64,000 nt of DNA from Pseudomonas sp. 2FG (GCF_005502935.1 NZ_SCMP01000007.1:145510-209509); one strand, 5' to 3'; positions 37,720 to 46,878 are shown, numbered from the stretch's first letter. Numbers and translations are program-made. Notes: generated from the sequence alone by a model not told the origin.

Positions 37720-38301
37720 TCAGGCTTCCTGCAACAAAGGCTGCAGGACTTTATCTATGGCTTCCCGCGCTCGGAAGATACGTGAGCGCACAGTCCCCAC
37801 TGGACACTGCATGACGCTGGCAATGTCCTCATAACTTAGACCATCAAACTCGCGCAAGGTCAGGGCCGTGCGCAGATCTTCAGGCAACTGCTGGATGGTT
37901 TGATGCACCGCGCGCTCGATCTCATCGCGCAGCATCAAACGCTCCGGCGATTCGATATCCTTGAGGGCATGATCGCCCTCATAGAACTCGGCATCCTCGG
38001 CACTTACATCACTCTCTGGCGGCCGCCGACCACGCGACACCAAGTGGTTCTTCGCCGTGTTAATGGCGATGCGATACAGCCAGGTATAAAAGGCGCTGTC
38101 ACCGCGAAAATTAGCCAGTGCTCGATAGGCCTTGATAAAGGCCTCCTGGGCAACGTCCTGAGCCTCATGAGGGTCGTGCACGAAGCGCACTATCAACCCG
38201 AGAATCTTGTGCTGATACTTCAGCACCAACAGATCAAAAGCCCGCTTGTCGCCACGCTGCACCCGCTCGACCAGCTGCTGATCATCTTCCTGGGTTAGCA
38301 T
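37720..38301 (-). CDS. algU: RNA polymerase sigma factor AlgU (RpoE, sigma-22)
   Basis: A 193-residue ECF sigma factor controlling envelope stress, alginate and osmotic-stress genes. Region 2 is seen as FDLLVLKYQHKILGLIVRFV and AFYTWLYRIAINTAKNHLV; region 4 as LPEDLRTALTLREFDGLSYE and GTVRSRIFRAREAIDK. I choose the ATG at 38301 (MLTQEDDQQLVERVQ), with GAGGAG five bases upstream, giving exactly the PAO1 length; an in-frame GTG at 38307 would overlap that site. First gene of algU-mucA-mucB-(mucC)-mucD. A matching AlgU-type promoter lies 60-86 bases upstream, indicating autoregulation. Confidence 0.97.
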   Translation of the reverse strand: MLTQEDDQQLVERVQRGDKRAFDLLVLKYQHKILGLIVRFVHDPHEAQDVAQEAFIKAYRALANFRGDSAFYTWLYRIAINTAKNHLVSRGRRPPESDVSAEDAEFYEGDHALKDIESPERLMLRDEIERAVHQTIQQLPEDLRTALTLREFDGLSYEDIASVMQCPVGTVRSRIFRAREAIDKVLQPLLQEA

Positions 38302-38678
38302 GAACACTCCTCGTTAAGTTCGGAGGGATGCTGCACCAGCAAGCGAATCGTCTTGCCAAGATAGACTCGGGTCTTGCGCAAAAGTTCTCCCCCTCCAAAC
38401 AAGCTTCCGTACATAAACACATCTGTCTTGCACGGAGTCGCGCAGCACGGCATGGCGCCGGCTGCGCGGATAATCTTGTCACCGGTTTTCGTCGCAGTGA
38501 TAACGTGCGATCTGAGCCACAGACACCACAGCGAAACCGGCGTTGTCCCTTTCTGGGTAACCGCCTATGGAACCCGGGAGACTAAGAAAGTTCCCAAACG
38601 CCATACACCGTCATAAGCCCGCTATTGTGCCGCCCACCCCACCTATATACTAGGGGCCGCTTTTTGCGGAATCCGAAC
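38302..38678. other. 377-base divergent region between algU and nadB
   Basis: It contains the AlgU-dependent promoter (listed separately) and must contain the nadB promoter on the other strand. No small gene or hairpin of note stands out apart from CCGC-TTTTT-GCGG at about 38658-38670 just before nadB. Confidence 0.5.
38361..38387 (-). promoter_or_regulatory. AlgU (sigma-22) autoregulatory promoter of algU
   Basis: On the minus strand GAACTT (38382-38387) and TCTAT (38361-38365) are 16 bases apart. This matches the sigma-22/RpoE consensus GAACTT-N16/17-TCtgA closely, and the place is right for the known self-activated algU promoter. Confidence 0.75.
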
Positions 38679-40295
38679 ATGAGCCAACATTATCAGCACG
38701 ACGTCCTGGTCATCGGCAGCGGTGCAGCCGGCCTGACCTTGGCCCTCACCCTGCCCGCCCATCTGCGCATCGCGGTGCTCAGCAAGGGCGACCTGACTAA
38801 CGGCTCGACCTATTGGGCGCAGGGCGGTGTAGCGGCTGTGCTGGATAATGCCGACACCGTCGAGTCGCATGTCGGGGACACTCTTAACGCCGGCGCCGGG
38901 CTCTGCCGTGAAGATGCCGTGCGCTTCACCGTAGAGCACAGCCGCGAGGCGATCGAATGGCTGATCGAGCAAGGTGTGCCTTTCACCCGCGATGATGAGA
39001 CCGCGCGCGAGGACGGTGGCTTCGAGTTTCATCTGACCCGCGAGGGTGGCCATAGCCATCGGCGCATCATTCACGCCGCCGACGCCACCGGCGCCGCCAT
39101 CTTCAACACCTTGCTGGCTCAAGCCAAGCAACGCCCGAACATCGAACTGTTGGAACAGCGGGTCGCGGTCGACCTGATCACCGAGCGCAAACTCGGCTTA
39201 CCCGGGCATAATTGCCTCGGCGCCTACATCCTCAATCGCGCCAGCGGTGAGGTCGACACCTATGGCGCGCGCTTCACCGTGCTGGCCAGCGGGGGCGCCT
39301 CCAAGGTTTATCTGTATACCAGCAACCCGGACGGTGCCTGCGGCGATGGCATCGCCATGGCCTGGCGCGCCGGTTGCCGGGTCGGCAATCTGGAGTTCAA
39401 TCAATTCCACCCGACCTGCCTGTACCACCCGAAGGCCAAGAGCTTTCTGGTGACCGAGGCCATACGCGGCGAAGGTGGCTTGCTCAAGCTGCCCAATGGC
39501 GAGCGCTTCATGCAGCGTTTCGACCCACGCGCCGAGCTGGCCCCGCGCGACATCGTGGCGCGGGCCATCGACCACGAGATGAAACGCCTCGGCGTCGACT
39601 GCGTGTACCTGGATATCAGCCACAAGCCGGCGGACTTCGTGAAGGCGCACTTCCCGACTGTGTATGAGCGCTGCCTGGACTTTGGCATCGACATCACCCG
39701 CGAGGCCATTCCGGTGGTGCCGGCCGCGCACTACACCTGCGGTGGCGTGGTCGTCGACCAGCACGGCCACACCGATGTGCCGGGCCTCTACGCGATTGGC
39801 GAGACCAGTTTCACCGGCCTCCACGGTGCCAACCGGATGGCCAGCAACTCGCTGCTGGAATGTTTCGTCTACGCCCGCTCGACGGCCGCCGACATTCTCC
39901 AACACCTGCCGCACAGCCCGGCGCCGCAAGCGCTGCCGAGCTGGGATGCGAGCCAGGTAACCGATTCCGACGAAGACGTCATCATCGCGCACAATTGGGA
40001 CGAGTTGCGGCGTTTCATGTGGGACTACGTCGGCATAGTGCGCACCAACAAGCGTCTACAGCGCGCCGAACACCGGGTACGCCTGCTGCTGGATGAAATC
40101 GACGAGTTCTATAGCAACTACAAGGTCAGCCGTGACCTGATCGAGCTGCGCAACCTGGCGCAAGTCGCCGAACTGATTATCCGCTCGGCCATGCAACGCC
40201 ACGAGAGCCGTGGCCTGCACTACACCCTGGACTACCCGGAGCAGCTGCCCGAAGCACGCGACACTATCCTGGTGCCGCCCATCTACGGCGAGTAA
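38679..40295 (+). CDS. nadB: L-aspartate oxidase NadB
   Basis: A 538-residue cytosolic flavoenzyme oxidising L-aspartate to iminoaspartate, the first step of NAD biosynthesis. It belongs to the succinate dehydrogenase/fumarate reductase flavoprotein family: FAD-binding [19 protein letters not shown] at the N-terminus, [19 protein letters not shown], the active-site blocks [20 protein letters not shown] and FHPTCLYHP, and [16 protein letters not shown]. The ATG at 38679 gives the same length as PAO1 NadB. It converges with ygfX, overlapping it by 32 bases at the 3' end. Confidence 0.97.
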   Translation: MSQHYQHDVLVIGSGAAGLTLALTLPAHLRIAVLSKGDLTNGSTYWAQGGVAAVLDNADTVESHVGDTLNAGAGLCREDAVRFTVEHSREAIEWLIEQGVPFTRDDETAREDGGFEFHLTREGGHSHRRIIHAADATGAAIFNTLLAQAKQRPNIELLEQRVAVDLITERKLGLPGHNCLGAYILNRASGEVDTYGARFTVLASGGASKVYLYTSNPDGACGDGIAMAWRAGCRVGNLEFNQFHPTCLYHPKAKSFLVTEAIRGEGGLLKLPNGERFMQRFDPRAELAPRDIVARAIDHEMKRLGVDCVYLDISHKPADFVKAHFPTVYERCLDFGIDITREAIPVVPAAHYTCGGVVVDQHGHTDVPGLYAIGETSFTGLHGANRMASNSLLECFVYARSTAADILQHLPHSPAPQALPSWDASQVTDSDEDVIIAHNWDELRRFMWDYVGIVRTNKRLQRAEHRVRLLLDEIDEFYSNYKVSRDLIELRNLAQVAELIIRSAMQRHESRGLHYTLDYPEQLPEARDTILVPPIYGE

Positions 40296-40716
40296 ACTTC
40301 AGCCGAACCCGCAAGCGCCGGTGCATCTCCGGCGCCAGCGCATCGCGCGGGATGCACAAGCCGCGCACCCGCCACTCGCCCGCCAGACGAAAGCGCAACA
40401 CCACCGCCAGCGGCAACGCCAGACTATCCGGGCGCAGCTGGACGGCTTGCCAGCCGTTCTGCGCACTCCACAGCTGCCAGCCGTCGGCGTCATGGCGCAG
40501 GCCACGAAACGCCGTCCTGTCACTCAGCAAGATCTGCCGCGGCAGCACCCAGGCTGCATGCGCCAGGCACGACAACAGCCCGAGCAGGCACGCCCAGAGT
40601 GGAATTTCCGCGAAAACCAGCGCGCCCAGCGCAGCGACCTGCGCCGCCAGATAAACCGCCAGCAGCAGCCGCGAGGCGCGCCAGCGACATTCGAAGACCT
40701 TACTTGGGCTGGACAC
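40264..40716 (-). CDS. YgfX (CptA-like) family membrane protein
   Basis: A 150-residue protein with two closely spaced N-terminal membrane helices, [20 protein letters not shown] and [20 protein letters not shown] (about 14-58), then a basic soluble tail. The opening [18 protein letters not shown] and QLSD-type phrase [10 protein letters not shown] fit the YgfX/CptA family, the second gene of the sdhE-ygfX pair. In E. coli YgfX has been described as a toxin acting on cytoskeletal proteins, which I would not transfer. GTG start at 40716, overlapping the end of sdhE by 17 bases. Confidence 0.78.
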   Translation of the reverse strand: MSSPSKVFECRWRASRLLLAVYLAAQVAALGALVFAEIPLWACLLGLLSCLAHAAWVLPRQILLSDRTAFRGLRHDADGWQLWSAQNGWQAVQLRPDSLALPLAVVLRFRLAGEWRVRGLCIPRDALAPEMHRRLRVRLKFTRRRWAAPG

Positions 40717-40954
40717 GATCCAGAATCATCCGAACCATGCGGCGCAGATCGGCGTCTTCCGGCTCGCCGCGCTGCATAAACCAGCCAAACATGTCCTGAT
40801 CCTCGCACTCCAGCAACTTGCGGTAGCGTTCCCGATCTGCCGCGTCGAGGTTGGGGTAAACCTCTCTGACGAAGGGCACCAACAGCACATCCAGCTCCAG
40901 CATGCCGCGGCGGCTATGCCAAAAGAGTCGGTTGAGTTCAATAGCGTCGACCAT
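40700..40954 (-). CDS. sdhE: FAD assembly factor SdhE (succinate dehydrogenase assembly)
   Basis: An 84-residue helical protein that helps attach FAD covalently to SdhA and FrdA. The diagnostic RGxxE motif is present in [15 protein letters not shown] near the N-terminus, followed by [20 protein letters not shown] and [16 protein letters not shown]. Start at 40954 with AGGAG eight bases upstream. It is the first gene of a two-gene unit with ygfX, divergent from ygfZ. Confidence 0.94.
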   Translation of the reverse strand: MVDAIELNRLFWHSRRGMLELDVLLVPFVREVYPNLDAADRERYRKLLECEDQDMFGWFMQRGEPEDADLRRMVRMILDRVQPK

Positions 40955-41076
40955 GCGAGCGGCTCCTGCAAAATAGACCGGCAGTATAACGGTGCAGAGC
41001 GCTCACCGGCACCCGCTGACAAGCTCTTGGCTGAGCCCTATGATGGGCCCCCAGACTTTTTACTCAGCGACTCTCA

Positions 41077-42018
41077 ATGGCCGACTCCGCTTTTTTCTGC
41101 ACGCTGCCCCACGAGGGCGTTCTCGCCGTCCGCGGCCCTGACGCCAGCAAGTTCCTCCAGGGCCAGCTGACCTGCAACCTCAACTACCTTAACGCCACCA
41201 CGGCCAGCCTCGGTGCCCGCTGCACGCCCAAAGGGCGCATGCTGTCGAGCTTTCGCATCCTGACGGACGGCGACGGCTATCTCCTGGCGATGGCCAGCGA
41301 ACTGCTGGAGTCGCAGTTGGCCGAACTGCAGAAATACGCCGTTTTTTCCAAAGCCAAACTCGGCGATGAAAGCGCCCGCTGGGTGCGCTTCGGCCTGTGC
41401 GGGGCCGATGCCGTGCTGGCCGAGCTGGGCCTGGAGTTGGCACCGCAAGCCGACCACGTGGCGCGTGGCACCGACTCGATCGCCATCCGCCTGGCCGACG
41501 GCCGCGCCGAGCTCTGGGCTCCCGCCAGCGCCGCCGAGTCCCTGCAAGCCCGCCTCGCCGCGCACGTGCCGCAAGCACCGCTCAATAGCTGGCTGCTCGC
41601 CCAGGTGCGCGCCGGCATCGGTCAGGTCGTGGGGGCTACGCGCGAACTCTTTATCCCGCAGATGCTGAATTTGCAGGCCCTAGGCGGCGTCAGTTTCAAG
41701 AAAGGCTGCTACACCGGCCAGGAAATCGTCGCGCGCATGCAGTACCTGGGCAAGCTCAAGCGGCGTCTGTATCGCTTGCGCCTGGACGCCGGCGAACTAC
41801 CGGCAGCGGCCACCGAGCTGTTCTCCCCGGTTCACCGCTCAGGCGTCGGCGAGGTGGTGCTGGCGGCTCACGCGGAAAACGGCATCGAGCTGCTCGCCGT
41901 GCTGCAGGAAGATGCAGTGAGCGACGGCCGTATCCGGCTCGGCAGCGAAGCAGGCCCAGCGCTCAGCTTGTTGGAATTGCCCTATACGCTGGACTCCAAT
42001 CGCGAGATCCAACGCTAA
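41077..42018 (+). CDS. ygfZ: Folate-binding protein YgfZ (tRNA-modifying/Fe-S maintenance)
   Basis: A 313-residue protein of the GcvT-like aminomethyltransferase fold without that activity. It binds tetrahydrofolate and supports Fe-S enzymes such as MiaB. The YgfZ signature KGCYTGQEIVARMQYLGKLK with its Cys lies near residue 210, and the N-terminal KFLQGQLTCNLNYL is typical. The ribosome site before 41077 is weak. It is divergent from sdhE over 122 bases, a conserved neighbourhood in gammaproteobacteria. Confidence 0.94.
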   Translation: MADSAFFCTLPHEGVLAVRGPDASKFLQGQLTCNLNYLNATTASLGARCTPKGRMLSSFRILTDGDGYLLAMASELLESQLAELQKYAVFSKAKLGDESARWVRFGLCGADAVLAELGLELAPQADHVARGTDSIAIRLADGRAELWAPASAAESLQARLAAHVPQAPLNSWLLAQVRAGIGQVVGATRELFIPQMLNLQALGGVSFKKGCYTGQEIVARMQYLGKLKRRLYRLRLDAGELPAAATELFSPVHRSGVGEVVLAAHAENGIELLAVLQEDAVSDGRIRLGSEAGPALSLLELPYTLDSNREIQR

Positions 42019-42074
42019 CCCTACCCAGTCAGGCGGCCAGCTTTCCAAGCGCCGCCTTTCCCAGAGACATAGCC

Positions 42075-42185
42075 ATGAGCCAGGTGCCCGCCTTCGCCAA
42101 GCTCGGCCTCGCTCCGCGTGCCGATTTATAGGCGGATGAAGACCTCGCCGCTGCCCTGGAAGCGGCGATGAGCATGCTGCAGTAG
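42075..42185 (+). pseudogene. Short degenerate frame between ygfZ and tctE
   Basis: From ATG 42075 one frame reads MSQVPAFAKLGLAPRADL, a TAG stop at 42129, then ADEDLAAALEAAMSMLQ and a second TAG. The continuity across the stop hints at a small broken gene, but the parent is unknown and chance is possible. Confidence 0.25.
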
Positions 42186-42201
42186 CACCCGCGCGCCCTG
42201 C

Positions 42202-43593
42202 TCAGCGCCCCTCGGGCGGGAACTCCACCCGCACCCGCAAGCCACCCCGTGCCGCGTCATGCAGGCTGATCGTGGCCAGATGCGCACGGCAGATCTCCCC
42301 GACTATCGCCAAGCCCAGGCCGGCGCCCGTGCCCTGCGGGTGACGCCGGTAGAAACGTTCGAAGACCTTTTCGCGTTCATCTAACGGAATACCCGGGCCA
42401 TCGTCCTCCACCTCCAGCACCCCAGGCTCCAGCACCCGCAAGATCACATTGCCGCCACTGGGAGTGTGCGCCAGGGCGTTATCCACCAGGTTGCAGAGCA
42501 GCTCATTGAGCAGGGTCGGCTCGCCACGCAGCCACACCGACTGCTCGGCTTCCAGCGCCAACGACACCCCACGCGCATGGGCCAGCGGCGCCAAGGCCAG
42601 ACCCAGTTCGCGGGCCAACTGGCTGAGGTCGATGCGCTGTGCGCCGCCTTCGGCAATCGCCCGCGCGCCGCTTTCGATGCGCGCCAGGGACAGCAGCTGA
42701 TTGGCCAGTTGGGTCAGGCGTTCGGTGTTCTGTGCCGACTCTTCCAGGGTGCTGCGCCAGACCTGCGGCTCCTGCGCGCGCAGGCCCAACTCCAGCCGCG
42801 CCTTGAGCGCCGCCAACGGCGTGCGCAATTCGTGGGAAGCCTCGGCGATGAAGTGCGCCTGCCGCTCGAATAAACCGCGCAGCCGGGCATTGAACTGATT
42901 GAGAGCGCTGACCAACGGCTGCAACTCGCGCGGTAACGGCGCCTCCGGCAGCGGACGCAGATCGTCGCTGGCGCGCTCGGCCACCGCCCGGCGCAAACTC
43001 TCCAGCGGGCGCAGCGCGATGCTGACCGCCAGCCACACCAGTACCAGCGCGCTGAACGACAGCAAGCCCATGCGCCACAAGGTGCCGAACAACAAGTCGC
43101 GAGCCATGCGCTCGCGTGCGCCCTGGGTCTCGGCCACACGAATTTCGGCGACGCCATTGAGCTGCGGCTCGCTCACCGGCTGCAACAGGCTGACCACCCG
43201 CACGCCCTGGCCGCGGTACTGCGCATCGTAAAACCGTGCCAGAGCCGGATAATCATCGGTCCGTGACGTGCCCGGCGGGGCAGCCGGCAGATCCTCGTAA
43301 CCGGAAACCAGCGCACCGTTCAAATCCAGCACCTGGTAGTAGATGCGCCCGGCGCTGTCGTAGGCAAAGGTGTCCAGGGCGACGTAGGGCACATTGGCCT
43401 TGAGCTTGCCGTCGTCGGCGTACAAGCCATCGGCAATCGCCCGCGCCGAGGCCAGCAAGGTGCGGTCATAGGCCGTGTCCGCGGCGCGCCGGGCACTCCA
43501 ATAGGCGCTCAAGCTGCTGAGCAACAGAATCAGCGCCAGCAGCAGTGCCAGGCGGCGTAACAGTCGCCCGCGCAGGCTGCCCGGTTCAGCCAC
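42202..43593 (-). CDS. tctE: Sensor histidine kinase TctE
   Basis: A 463-residue inner-membrane kinase. The first helix is LALLLALILLLSSLSAYWSA (about 14-33), then a periplasmic sensor of about 130 residues, a second helix (TLWRMGLLSFSALVLVWLAV), HAMP, a HisKA box with His in IAEASHELRTPLAALKARLE, and HATPase motifs NLVDNALAHTP, VEDDGPGIPLDE and GTGAGLGLAIVGE. With TctD it senses tricarboxylates (citrate-type) and controls the divergent opdH-tctCBA. Start is a GTG at 43593, overlapping tctD by eight bases. The longer open frame back to 43722 is tctD antisense-frame noise. Confidence 0.92.
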   Translation of the reverse strand: MAEPGSLRGRLLRRLALLLALILLLSSLSAYWSARRAADTAYDRTLLASARAIADGLYADDGKLKANVPYVALDTFAYDSAGRIYYQVLDLNGALVSGYEDLPAAPPGTSRTDDYPALARFYDAQYRGQGVRVVSLLQPVSEPQLNGVAEIRVAETQGARERMARDLLFGTLWRMGLLSFSALVLVWLAVSIALRPLESLRRAVAERASDDLRPLPEAPLPRELQPLVSALNQFNARLRGLFERQAHFIAEASHELRTPLAALKARLELGLRAQEPQVWRSTLEESAQNTERLTQLANQLLSLARIESGARAIAEGGAQRIDLSQLARELGLALAPLAHARGVSLALEAEQSVWLRGEPTLLNELLCNLVDNALAHTPSGGNVILRVLEPGVLEVEDDGPGIPLDEREKVFERFYRRHPQGTGAGLGLAIVGEICRAHLATISLHDAARGGLRVRVEFPPEGR

Positions 43594-44257
43594 CGATGGG
43601 CTCCAGCAGGTAGCCCAAACCGCGGAACGTGACGATGTGCACGCTGCTGCCCTCAAGCTTCTTACGCAGGCGATGGACGTAGATCTCGATGGAGTCGGCG
43701 CTGGCTTCTTCATCCAGACCAAACACCTGAGCCGCCAGCTGCTCCTTGCTCATCACCCGCCCCGGCCTGGCGATCATGGCCTCCAGCACCGCTTGTTCCC
43801 GGGAGGTCAAACTGAGGATGTCGTCCAGCAAGCTGAAACGCCGGGTGCCCAGGTCATAGACCAGATCGCCACAGCGCTGCTGTTGCTCGCCACCGAGCAC
43901 GCTGCGACGCAGCAACGCCTTGACCCGTGCCTCAAGCTCGCTCAGCTCGAAGGGCTTGGCCAGGTAATCGTCAGCCCCCAGATTCAGCCCATGCACGCGG
44001 TCTTTCACTTCGCTGCGGGCGGTCAGCATCAGCACCGGCAGGGTCTTGCCACGTCCGCGCAAGCGGGCCAACACCTCGAAGCCATCCATCCGCGGCAGGC
44101 CGATGTCGAGAATCGCCAGGGCGTACTCTTCGCTGCTCAGCGCCAGGTCAGCGGCCACCCCGTCGTGCAGCACATCCACCGTCCAACCGGCACTCTTCAA
44201 TGCCTGGGTCACGCTTGCCGCCAGTTGCGGATGGTCTTCGACCAGCAGAATTCGCAC
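43586..44257 (-). CDS. tctD: Response regulator TctD (OmpR family)
   Basis: A 223-residue two-component regulator. The receiver domain has acidic pair VED near the start, phospho-acceptor Asp in LAILDIGLPRMDG (about residue 51) and Lys in DDYLAKPFELSEL. The C-terminal winged helix is OmpR-type (LTSREQAVLEAMIARPGRVM, EIYVHRLRKKLEG, TFRGLGYLLEP). I choose the GTG at 44257 (MRILLVEDHPQL) because GGAGG lies five bases upstream; a start at 44284 has none. Tandem repeats at 44402-44421 in the divergent region are its likely target. Confidence 0.93.
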   Translation of the reverse strand: MRILLVEDHPQLAASVTQALKSAGWTVDVLHDGVAADLALSSEEYALAILDIGLPRMDGFEVLARLRGRGKTLPVLMLTARSEVKDRVHGLNLGADDYLAKPFELSELEARVKALLRRSVLGGEQQQRCGDLVYDLGTRRFSLLDDILSLTSREQAVLEAMIARPGRVMSKEQLAAQVFGLDEEASADSIEIYVHRLRKKLEGSSVHIVTFRGLGYLLEPIGG

Positions 44258-44401
44258 CGCCACCTCCACTAAAGCCTGAGTCAAAAACCGCTGCCGGCAG
44301 CGCTACCCGCACTATTCAAGGGCCGGAGTTTACAGGCGCAGCGCGCCCTGTGAATGACCAAAATGCCAGCCAACGCTGGCCGTTGAAAAACTTTTAGCGC
44401 T

Positions 44402-44421
44402 GAAAGCTTGGCGAAAGCTTG
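44402..44421. promoter_or_regulatory. Tandem direct repeat, candidate TctD box
   Basis: GAAAGCTTG occurs at 44402-44410 and again at 44413-44421, an 11-base period (one helical turn) as expected for an OmpR-family dimer. It lies between tctD and opdH, about 100 bases before the opdH start. Confidence 0.5.
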
Positions 44422-44491
44422 CCCCCCTAGCATCGGCTTAGGGTGGCTCGAACCACCCACCAAAACGGTTCGCACAGTGGTGTGCCGCCGT

Positions 44492-44505
44492 AACAAAAAC
44501 AACAA
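44492..44505 (+). promoter_or_regulatory. Candidate Hfq/Crc A-rich motif in opdH leader
   Basis: AACAAAAACAACAA ends 13 bases before the opdH ATG, where a normal ribosome site would be. It fits the AAnAAnAA pattern bound by Hfq with Crc during carbon catabolite repression. Confidence 0.55.
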
Positions 44506-44518
44506 TGGATACCACACG

Positions 44519-45769
44519 ATGCTGACAGCCTCACGCCAGGCACTGCCGCCTGCACATTTGCTTAGCCTAGCCGTCACCGCGACCCTGCTCGCCCCCGTCG
44601 CCCACGCCGACTTTATCGAAGACAGCAAGGCCAGCCTGTCCGCCAACAACATCTACCTGAACCGCGACTTCCGCGAGGGCGACGGCCAGAACAAGCGTGA
44701 GGAATGGGGCCAGGGCTTCATTCTCGACATCCAGTCCGGCTATACCGACGGCACGCTCGGCTTCGGCCTCGACGCCCTGGGCATGCTCGGCCTGAAGCTG
44801 GACTCCGGCGGCGGTCGCACCGGCACCGACCTGTTTCCGGTACAGGACGACGGCGGCACCCCGGACGAGTTCAGCCGCCTGGGCCTGACCGCCAAGGTCA
44901 AGGTCTCCAGCACCGAGCTAGGCTACGGTTCGCACGTTCCCGAGTTGCCGGTGGTCAAGGCCAGCGACAGCCGCCTGTTGCCGCAGGTCTTCGAAGGCGG
45001 CCTGCTCAGCTCCTCCGAGCTGGACGGCCTGACTTTCACCGGCGGGCGCCTGGACAAGGTCATCGACCGCGCCTCGAGCAACTCCGAGGACCTGCTGCTC
45101 AACAGCAAGAACAAGCGCTTCGCCCGCGGCGTGAGCAGCGATCACCTGGACCTGGCCGGCCTCGACTACCAGTTCGCCAAGGGCCTGACCGGGCGCTACT
45201 ACTTCGCCGAGCTGGACGACATCTACCGCCAGCACTTCTTCGGCCTGCTGACCAGCCACCCGTTGGGCGCCGGCACCCTGTCCGCCGATCTGCGCCTGAT
45301 GCTCAGTGACGACAGCGGCGCATCGAATGCCGGCAAGATCGACAACCGCGCGCTGAACGGCATGCTTAGCTATGCCATCAGCGGCCACAAGCTCGGCCTC
45401 GCCTACCAGGACATGCGCGGCGACACCGGCTATGCCTATATCGACGGTAGCGACCCCTACCTGGTCAACTTCTCGCAGATCAACGACTTCGCCAATGCCG
45501 ACGAGCGCTCCTGGCAAGCCCGTTACGACTACGACTTCGCCAGCCTCGGTCTGCCCGGCCTGAGCTTCACCACCCGCTACGTCAGCGGTGACGACGCCCG
45601 GATTGCCGGCGGCGAGTGGGAACGCGACATCGAGCTCAAATACGTGGTGCAGAGCGGCACGCTGAAAAACCTCTATGTACGCCTGCGCAATGCCAGCTTC
45701 CGCTCCGACTTCGCCCGCGATGCGGACGAGAACCGTGTGATCGTCGGCTACAGCCTGCCGATCTGGTAA
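44519..45769 (+). CDS. opdH: Tricarboxylate-specific outer-membrane porin OpdH (OprD family)
   Basis: A 416-residue OprD-family 18-strand barrel. Signal peptide ends near AHADFIEDSKASL (residue 31). Family features are NNIYLNRDFREGD, WGQGFILDIQSGYTDGTLGF, TDLFPVQDDGG and GGRLDKVIDRASSNSEDLL, with the C-terminal strand IVGYSLPIW ending in aromatic Trp. Substrate (cis-aconitate, citrate and relatives) is inferred from PAO1 opdH and from the tct genes around it. The start ATG at 44519 has no good Shine-Dalgarno but an A-rich Hfq/Crc-type stretch. First gene of opdH-tctC-tctB-tctA. Confidence 0.9.
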   Translation: MLTASRQALPPAHLLSLAVTATLLAPVAHADFIEDSKASLSANNIYLNRDFREGDGQNKREEWGQGFILDIQSGYTDGTLGFGLDALGMLGLKLDSGGGRTGTDLFPVQDDGGTPDEFSRLGLTAKVKVSSTELGYGSHVPELPVVKASDSRLLPQVFEGGLLSSSELDGLTFTGGRLDKVIDRASSNSEDLLLNSKNKRFARGVSSDHLDLAGLDYQFAKGLTGRYYFAELDDIYRQHFFGLLTSHPLGAGTLSADLRLMLSDDSGASNAGKIDNRALNGMLSYAISGHKLGLAYQDMRGDTGYAYIDGSDPYLVNFSQINDFANADERSWQARYDYDFASLGLPGLSFTTRYVSGDDARIAGGEWERDIELKYVVQSGTLKNLYVRLRNASFRSDFARDADENRVIVGYSLPIW

Positions 45770-45808
45770 CGCTTGACCCACAATAAAACTCCACAGGAGA
45801 TCCAGCCC

Positions 45809-46789
45809 ATGAAAACTGTCCTGACCCGCGCCGCCCTGGCGGCGTCCTGCCTGGTGTTTGCCGGCCAGCTGTTGGCCGCCGAACCCAAGCGCCCCGAGTG
45901 CATCGCCCCGGCCGCGCCCGGCGGCGGTTTCGACCTGACCTGCAAGCTCGCGCAAAGCGGCCTGCTGGACGCCAAGCTGCTGACCAAACCGATGCGCGTC
46001 ACCTATATGCCCGGCGGCGTCGGTGCGGTGGCCTATAACGCCGTGGTCGCGCAGCGGCCGACCGATGGCAACGCCATAGTCGCCTTCTCTTCCGGGTCGC
46101 TGCTCAACCTGGCGCAGGGCAAATTCGGCCGTTTCGACGAGAACGCCGTGAGATGGCTGGCGGCGGTCGGCACCAGCTATGGCGCTATCGCGGTGCGCAG
46201 CGACTCGCCGTACAAGACCCTCAACGATCTGGTCAAAGCCCTCCAGGAGAACCCGGACAAGGTGGTGATCGGCTCCGGCGGCACAGTCGGCAGCCAGGAC
46301 TGGATGCAGACCGCACTGATCGCGCGCGCGGCCGGCATCGACCCGCGCAAGCTGCGCTATGTCGCCCTGGAAGGCGGCGGGGAAATCGCTACCGCCCTGC
46401 TCGGCGGGCATATTCAAGTTGGCAGCACCGACATCTCCGACTCCATGCCGCACGTCCAGAGCGGTGGCATGCGCCTGCTCGCGGTGTTCGCCGAACAGCG
46501 CCTGCCAGAAGCGGCGATGGCCGACATCCCGACCGCCAAGGAACAAGGCTACGACATCGTCTGGCCTGTGGTGCGCGGCTTCTACCTCGGGCCAAAAGTC
46601 AGCGACGCCGAGTACAACTGGTGGAAGGACGCCTTCGACAAACTGCTGACTTCCGATGATTTCGCCAAGCTGCGCGACCAGCGCGAGCTGTTCCCCTTCG
46701 CGATGACCGGCCCGGAACTGGATAGCTACGTGAAGAAGCAGGTCGCCGACTACAAGCTGCTGGCCAAGGAGTTCGGCCTGATTCAGTAA
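45809..46789 (+). CDS. tctC: Tripartite tricarboxylate transporter substrate-binding protein TctC
   Basis: A 326-residue periplasmic binding protein (Bug/TctC family) with signal peptide TRAALAASCLVFAGQLLAAE (cleavage near 23). It shows APGGGFDLTCKLAQSGL near the mature N-terminus, the region that clasps carboxylates, then YMPGGVGAVAYN, VIGSGGTVGSQDWMQTALI and the tail LAKEFGLIQ. It captures citrate-like acids and hands them to TctA/TctB. Start at 45809 with AGGAGA nine bases upstream, 39 bases after opdH. A strong hairpin separates it from tctB. Confidence 0.93.
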   Translation: MKTVLTRAALAASCLVFAGQLLAAEPKRPECIAPAAPGGGFDLTCKLAQSGLLDAKLLTKPMRVTYMPGGVGAVAYNAVVAQRPTDGNAIVAFSSGSLLNLAQGKFGRFDENAVRWLAAVGTSYGAIAVRSDSPYKTLNDLVKALQENPDKVVIGSGGTVGSQDWMQTALIARAAGIDPRKLRYVALEGGGEIATALLGGHIQVGSTDISDSMPHVQSGGMRLLAVFAEQRLPEAAMADIPTAKEQGYDIVWPVVRGFYLGPKVSDAEYNWWKDAFDKLLTSDDFAKLRDQRELFPFAMTGPELDSYVKKQVADYKLLAKEFGLIQ

Positions 46790-46795
46790 CCGACC

Positions 46796-46848
46796 GCGCG
46801 CTGGCCGGCCCTGCCTCTCAATTGTCGAGAAGGGCCTGGCCAGCGCGC
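46796..46848 (+). promoter_or_regulatory. Strong intercistronic hairpin between tctC and tctB
   Basis: GCGCGCTGGCC/GGCCAGCGCGC and GGCCCT/AGGGCC make a 17-base-pair stem with one bulged base (46837) and an 18-base loop. There is no T-run. It probably stabilises the opdH-tctC part of the message or attenuates reading into tctBA, raising the binding protein over the membrane parts. Confidence 0.6.
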
Positions 46849-46878
46849 TCCTCTGCCTGTTCCCGCGAGGACCTGCCC

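Noticed and set aside
42202..43722. A longer TctE beginning at 43722
   Set aside because: The extra 43 residues come from another frame of tctD; the GTG at 43593 with an eight-base overlap is the normal arrangement.
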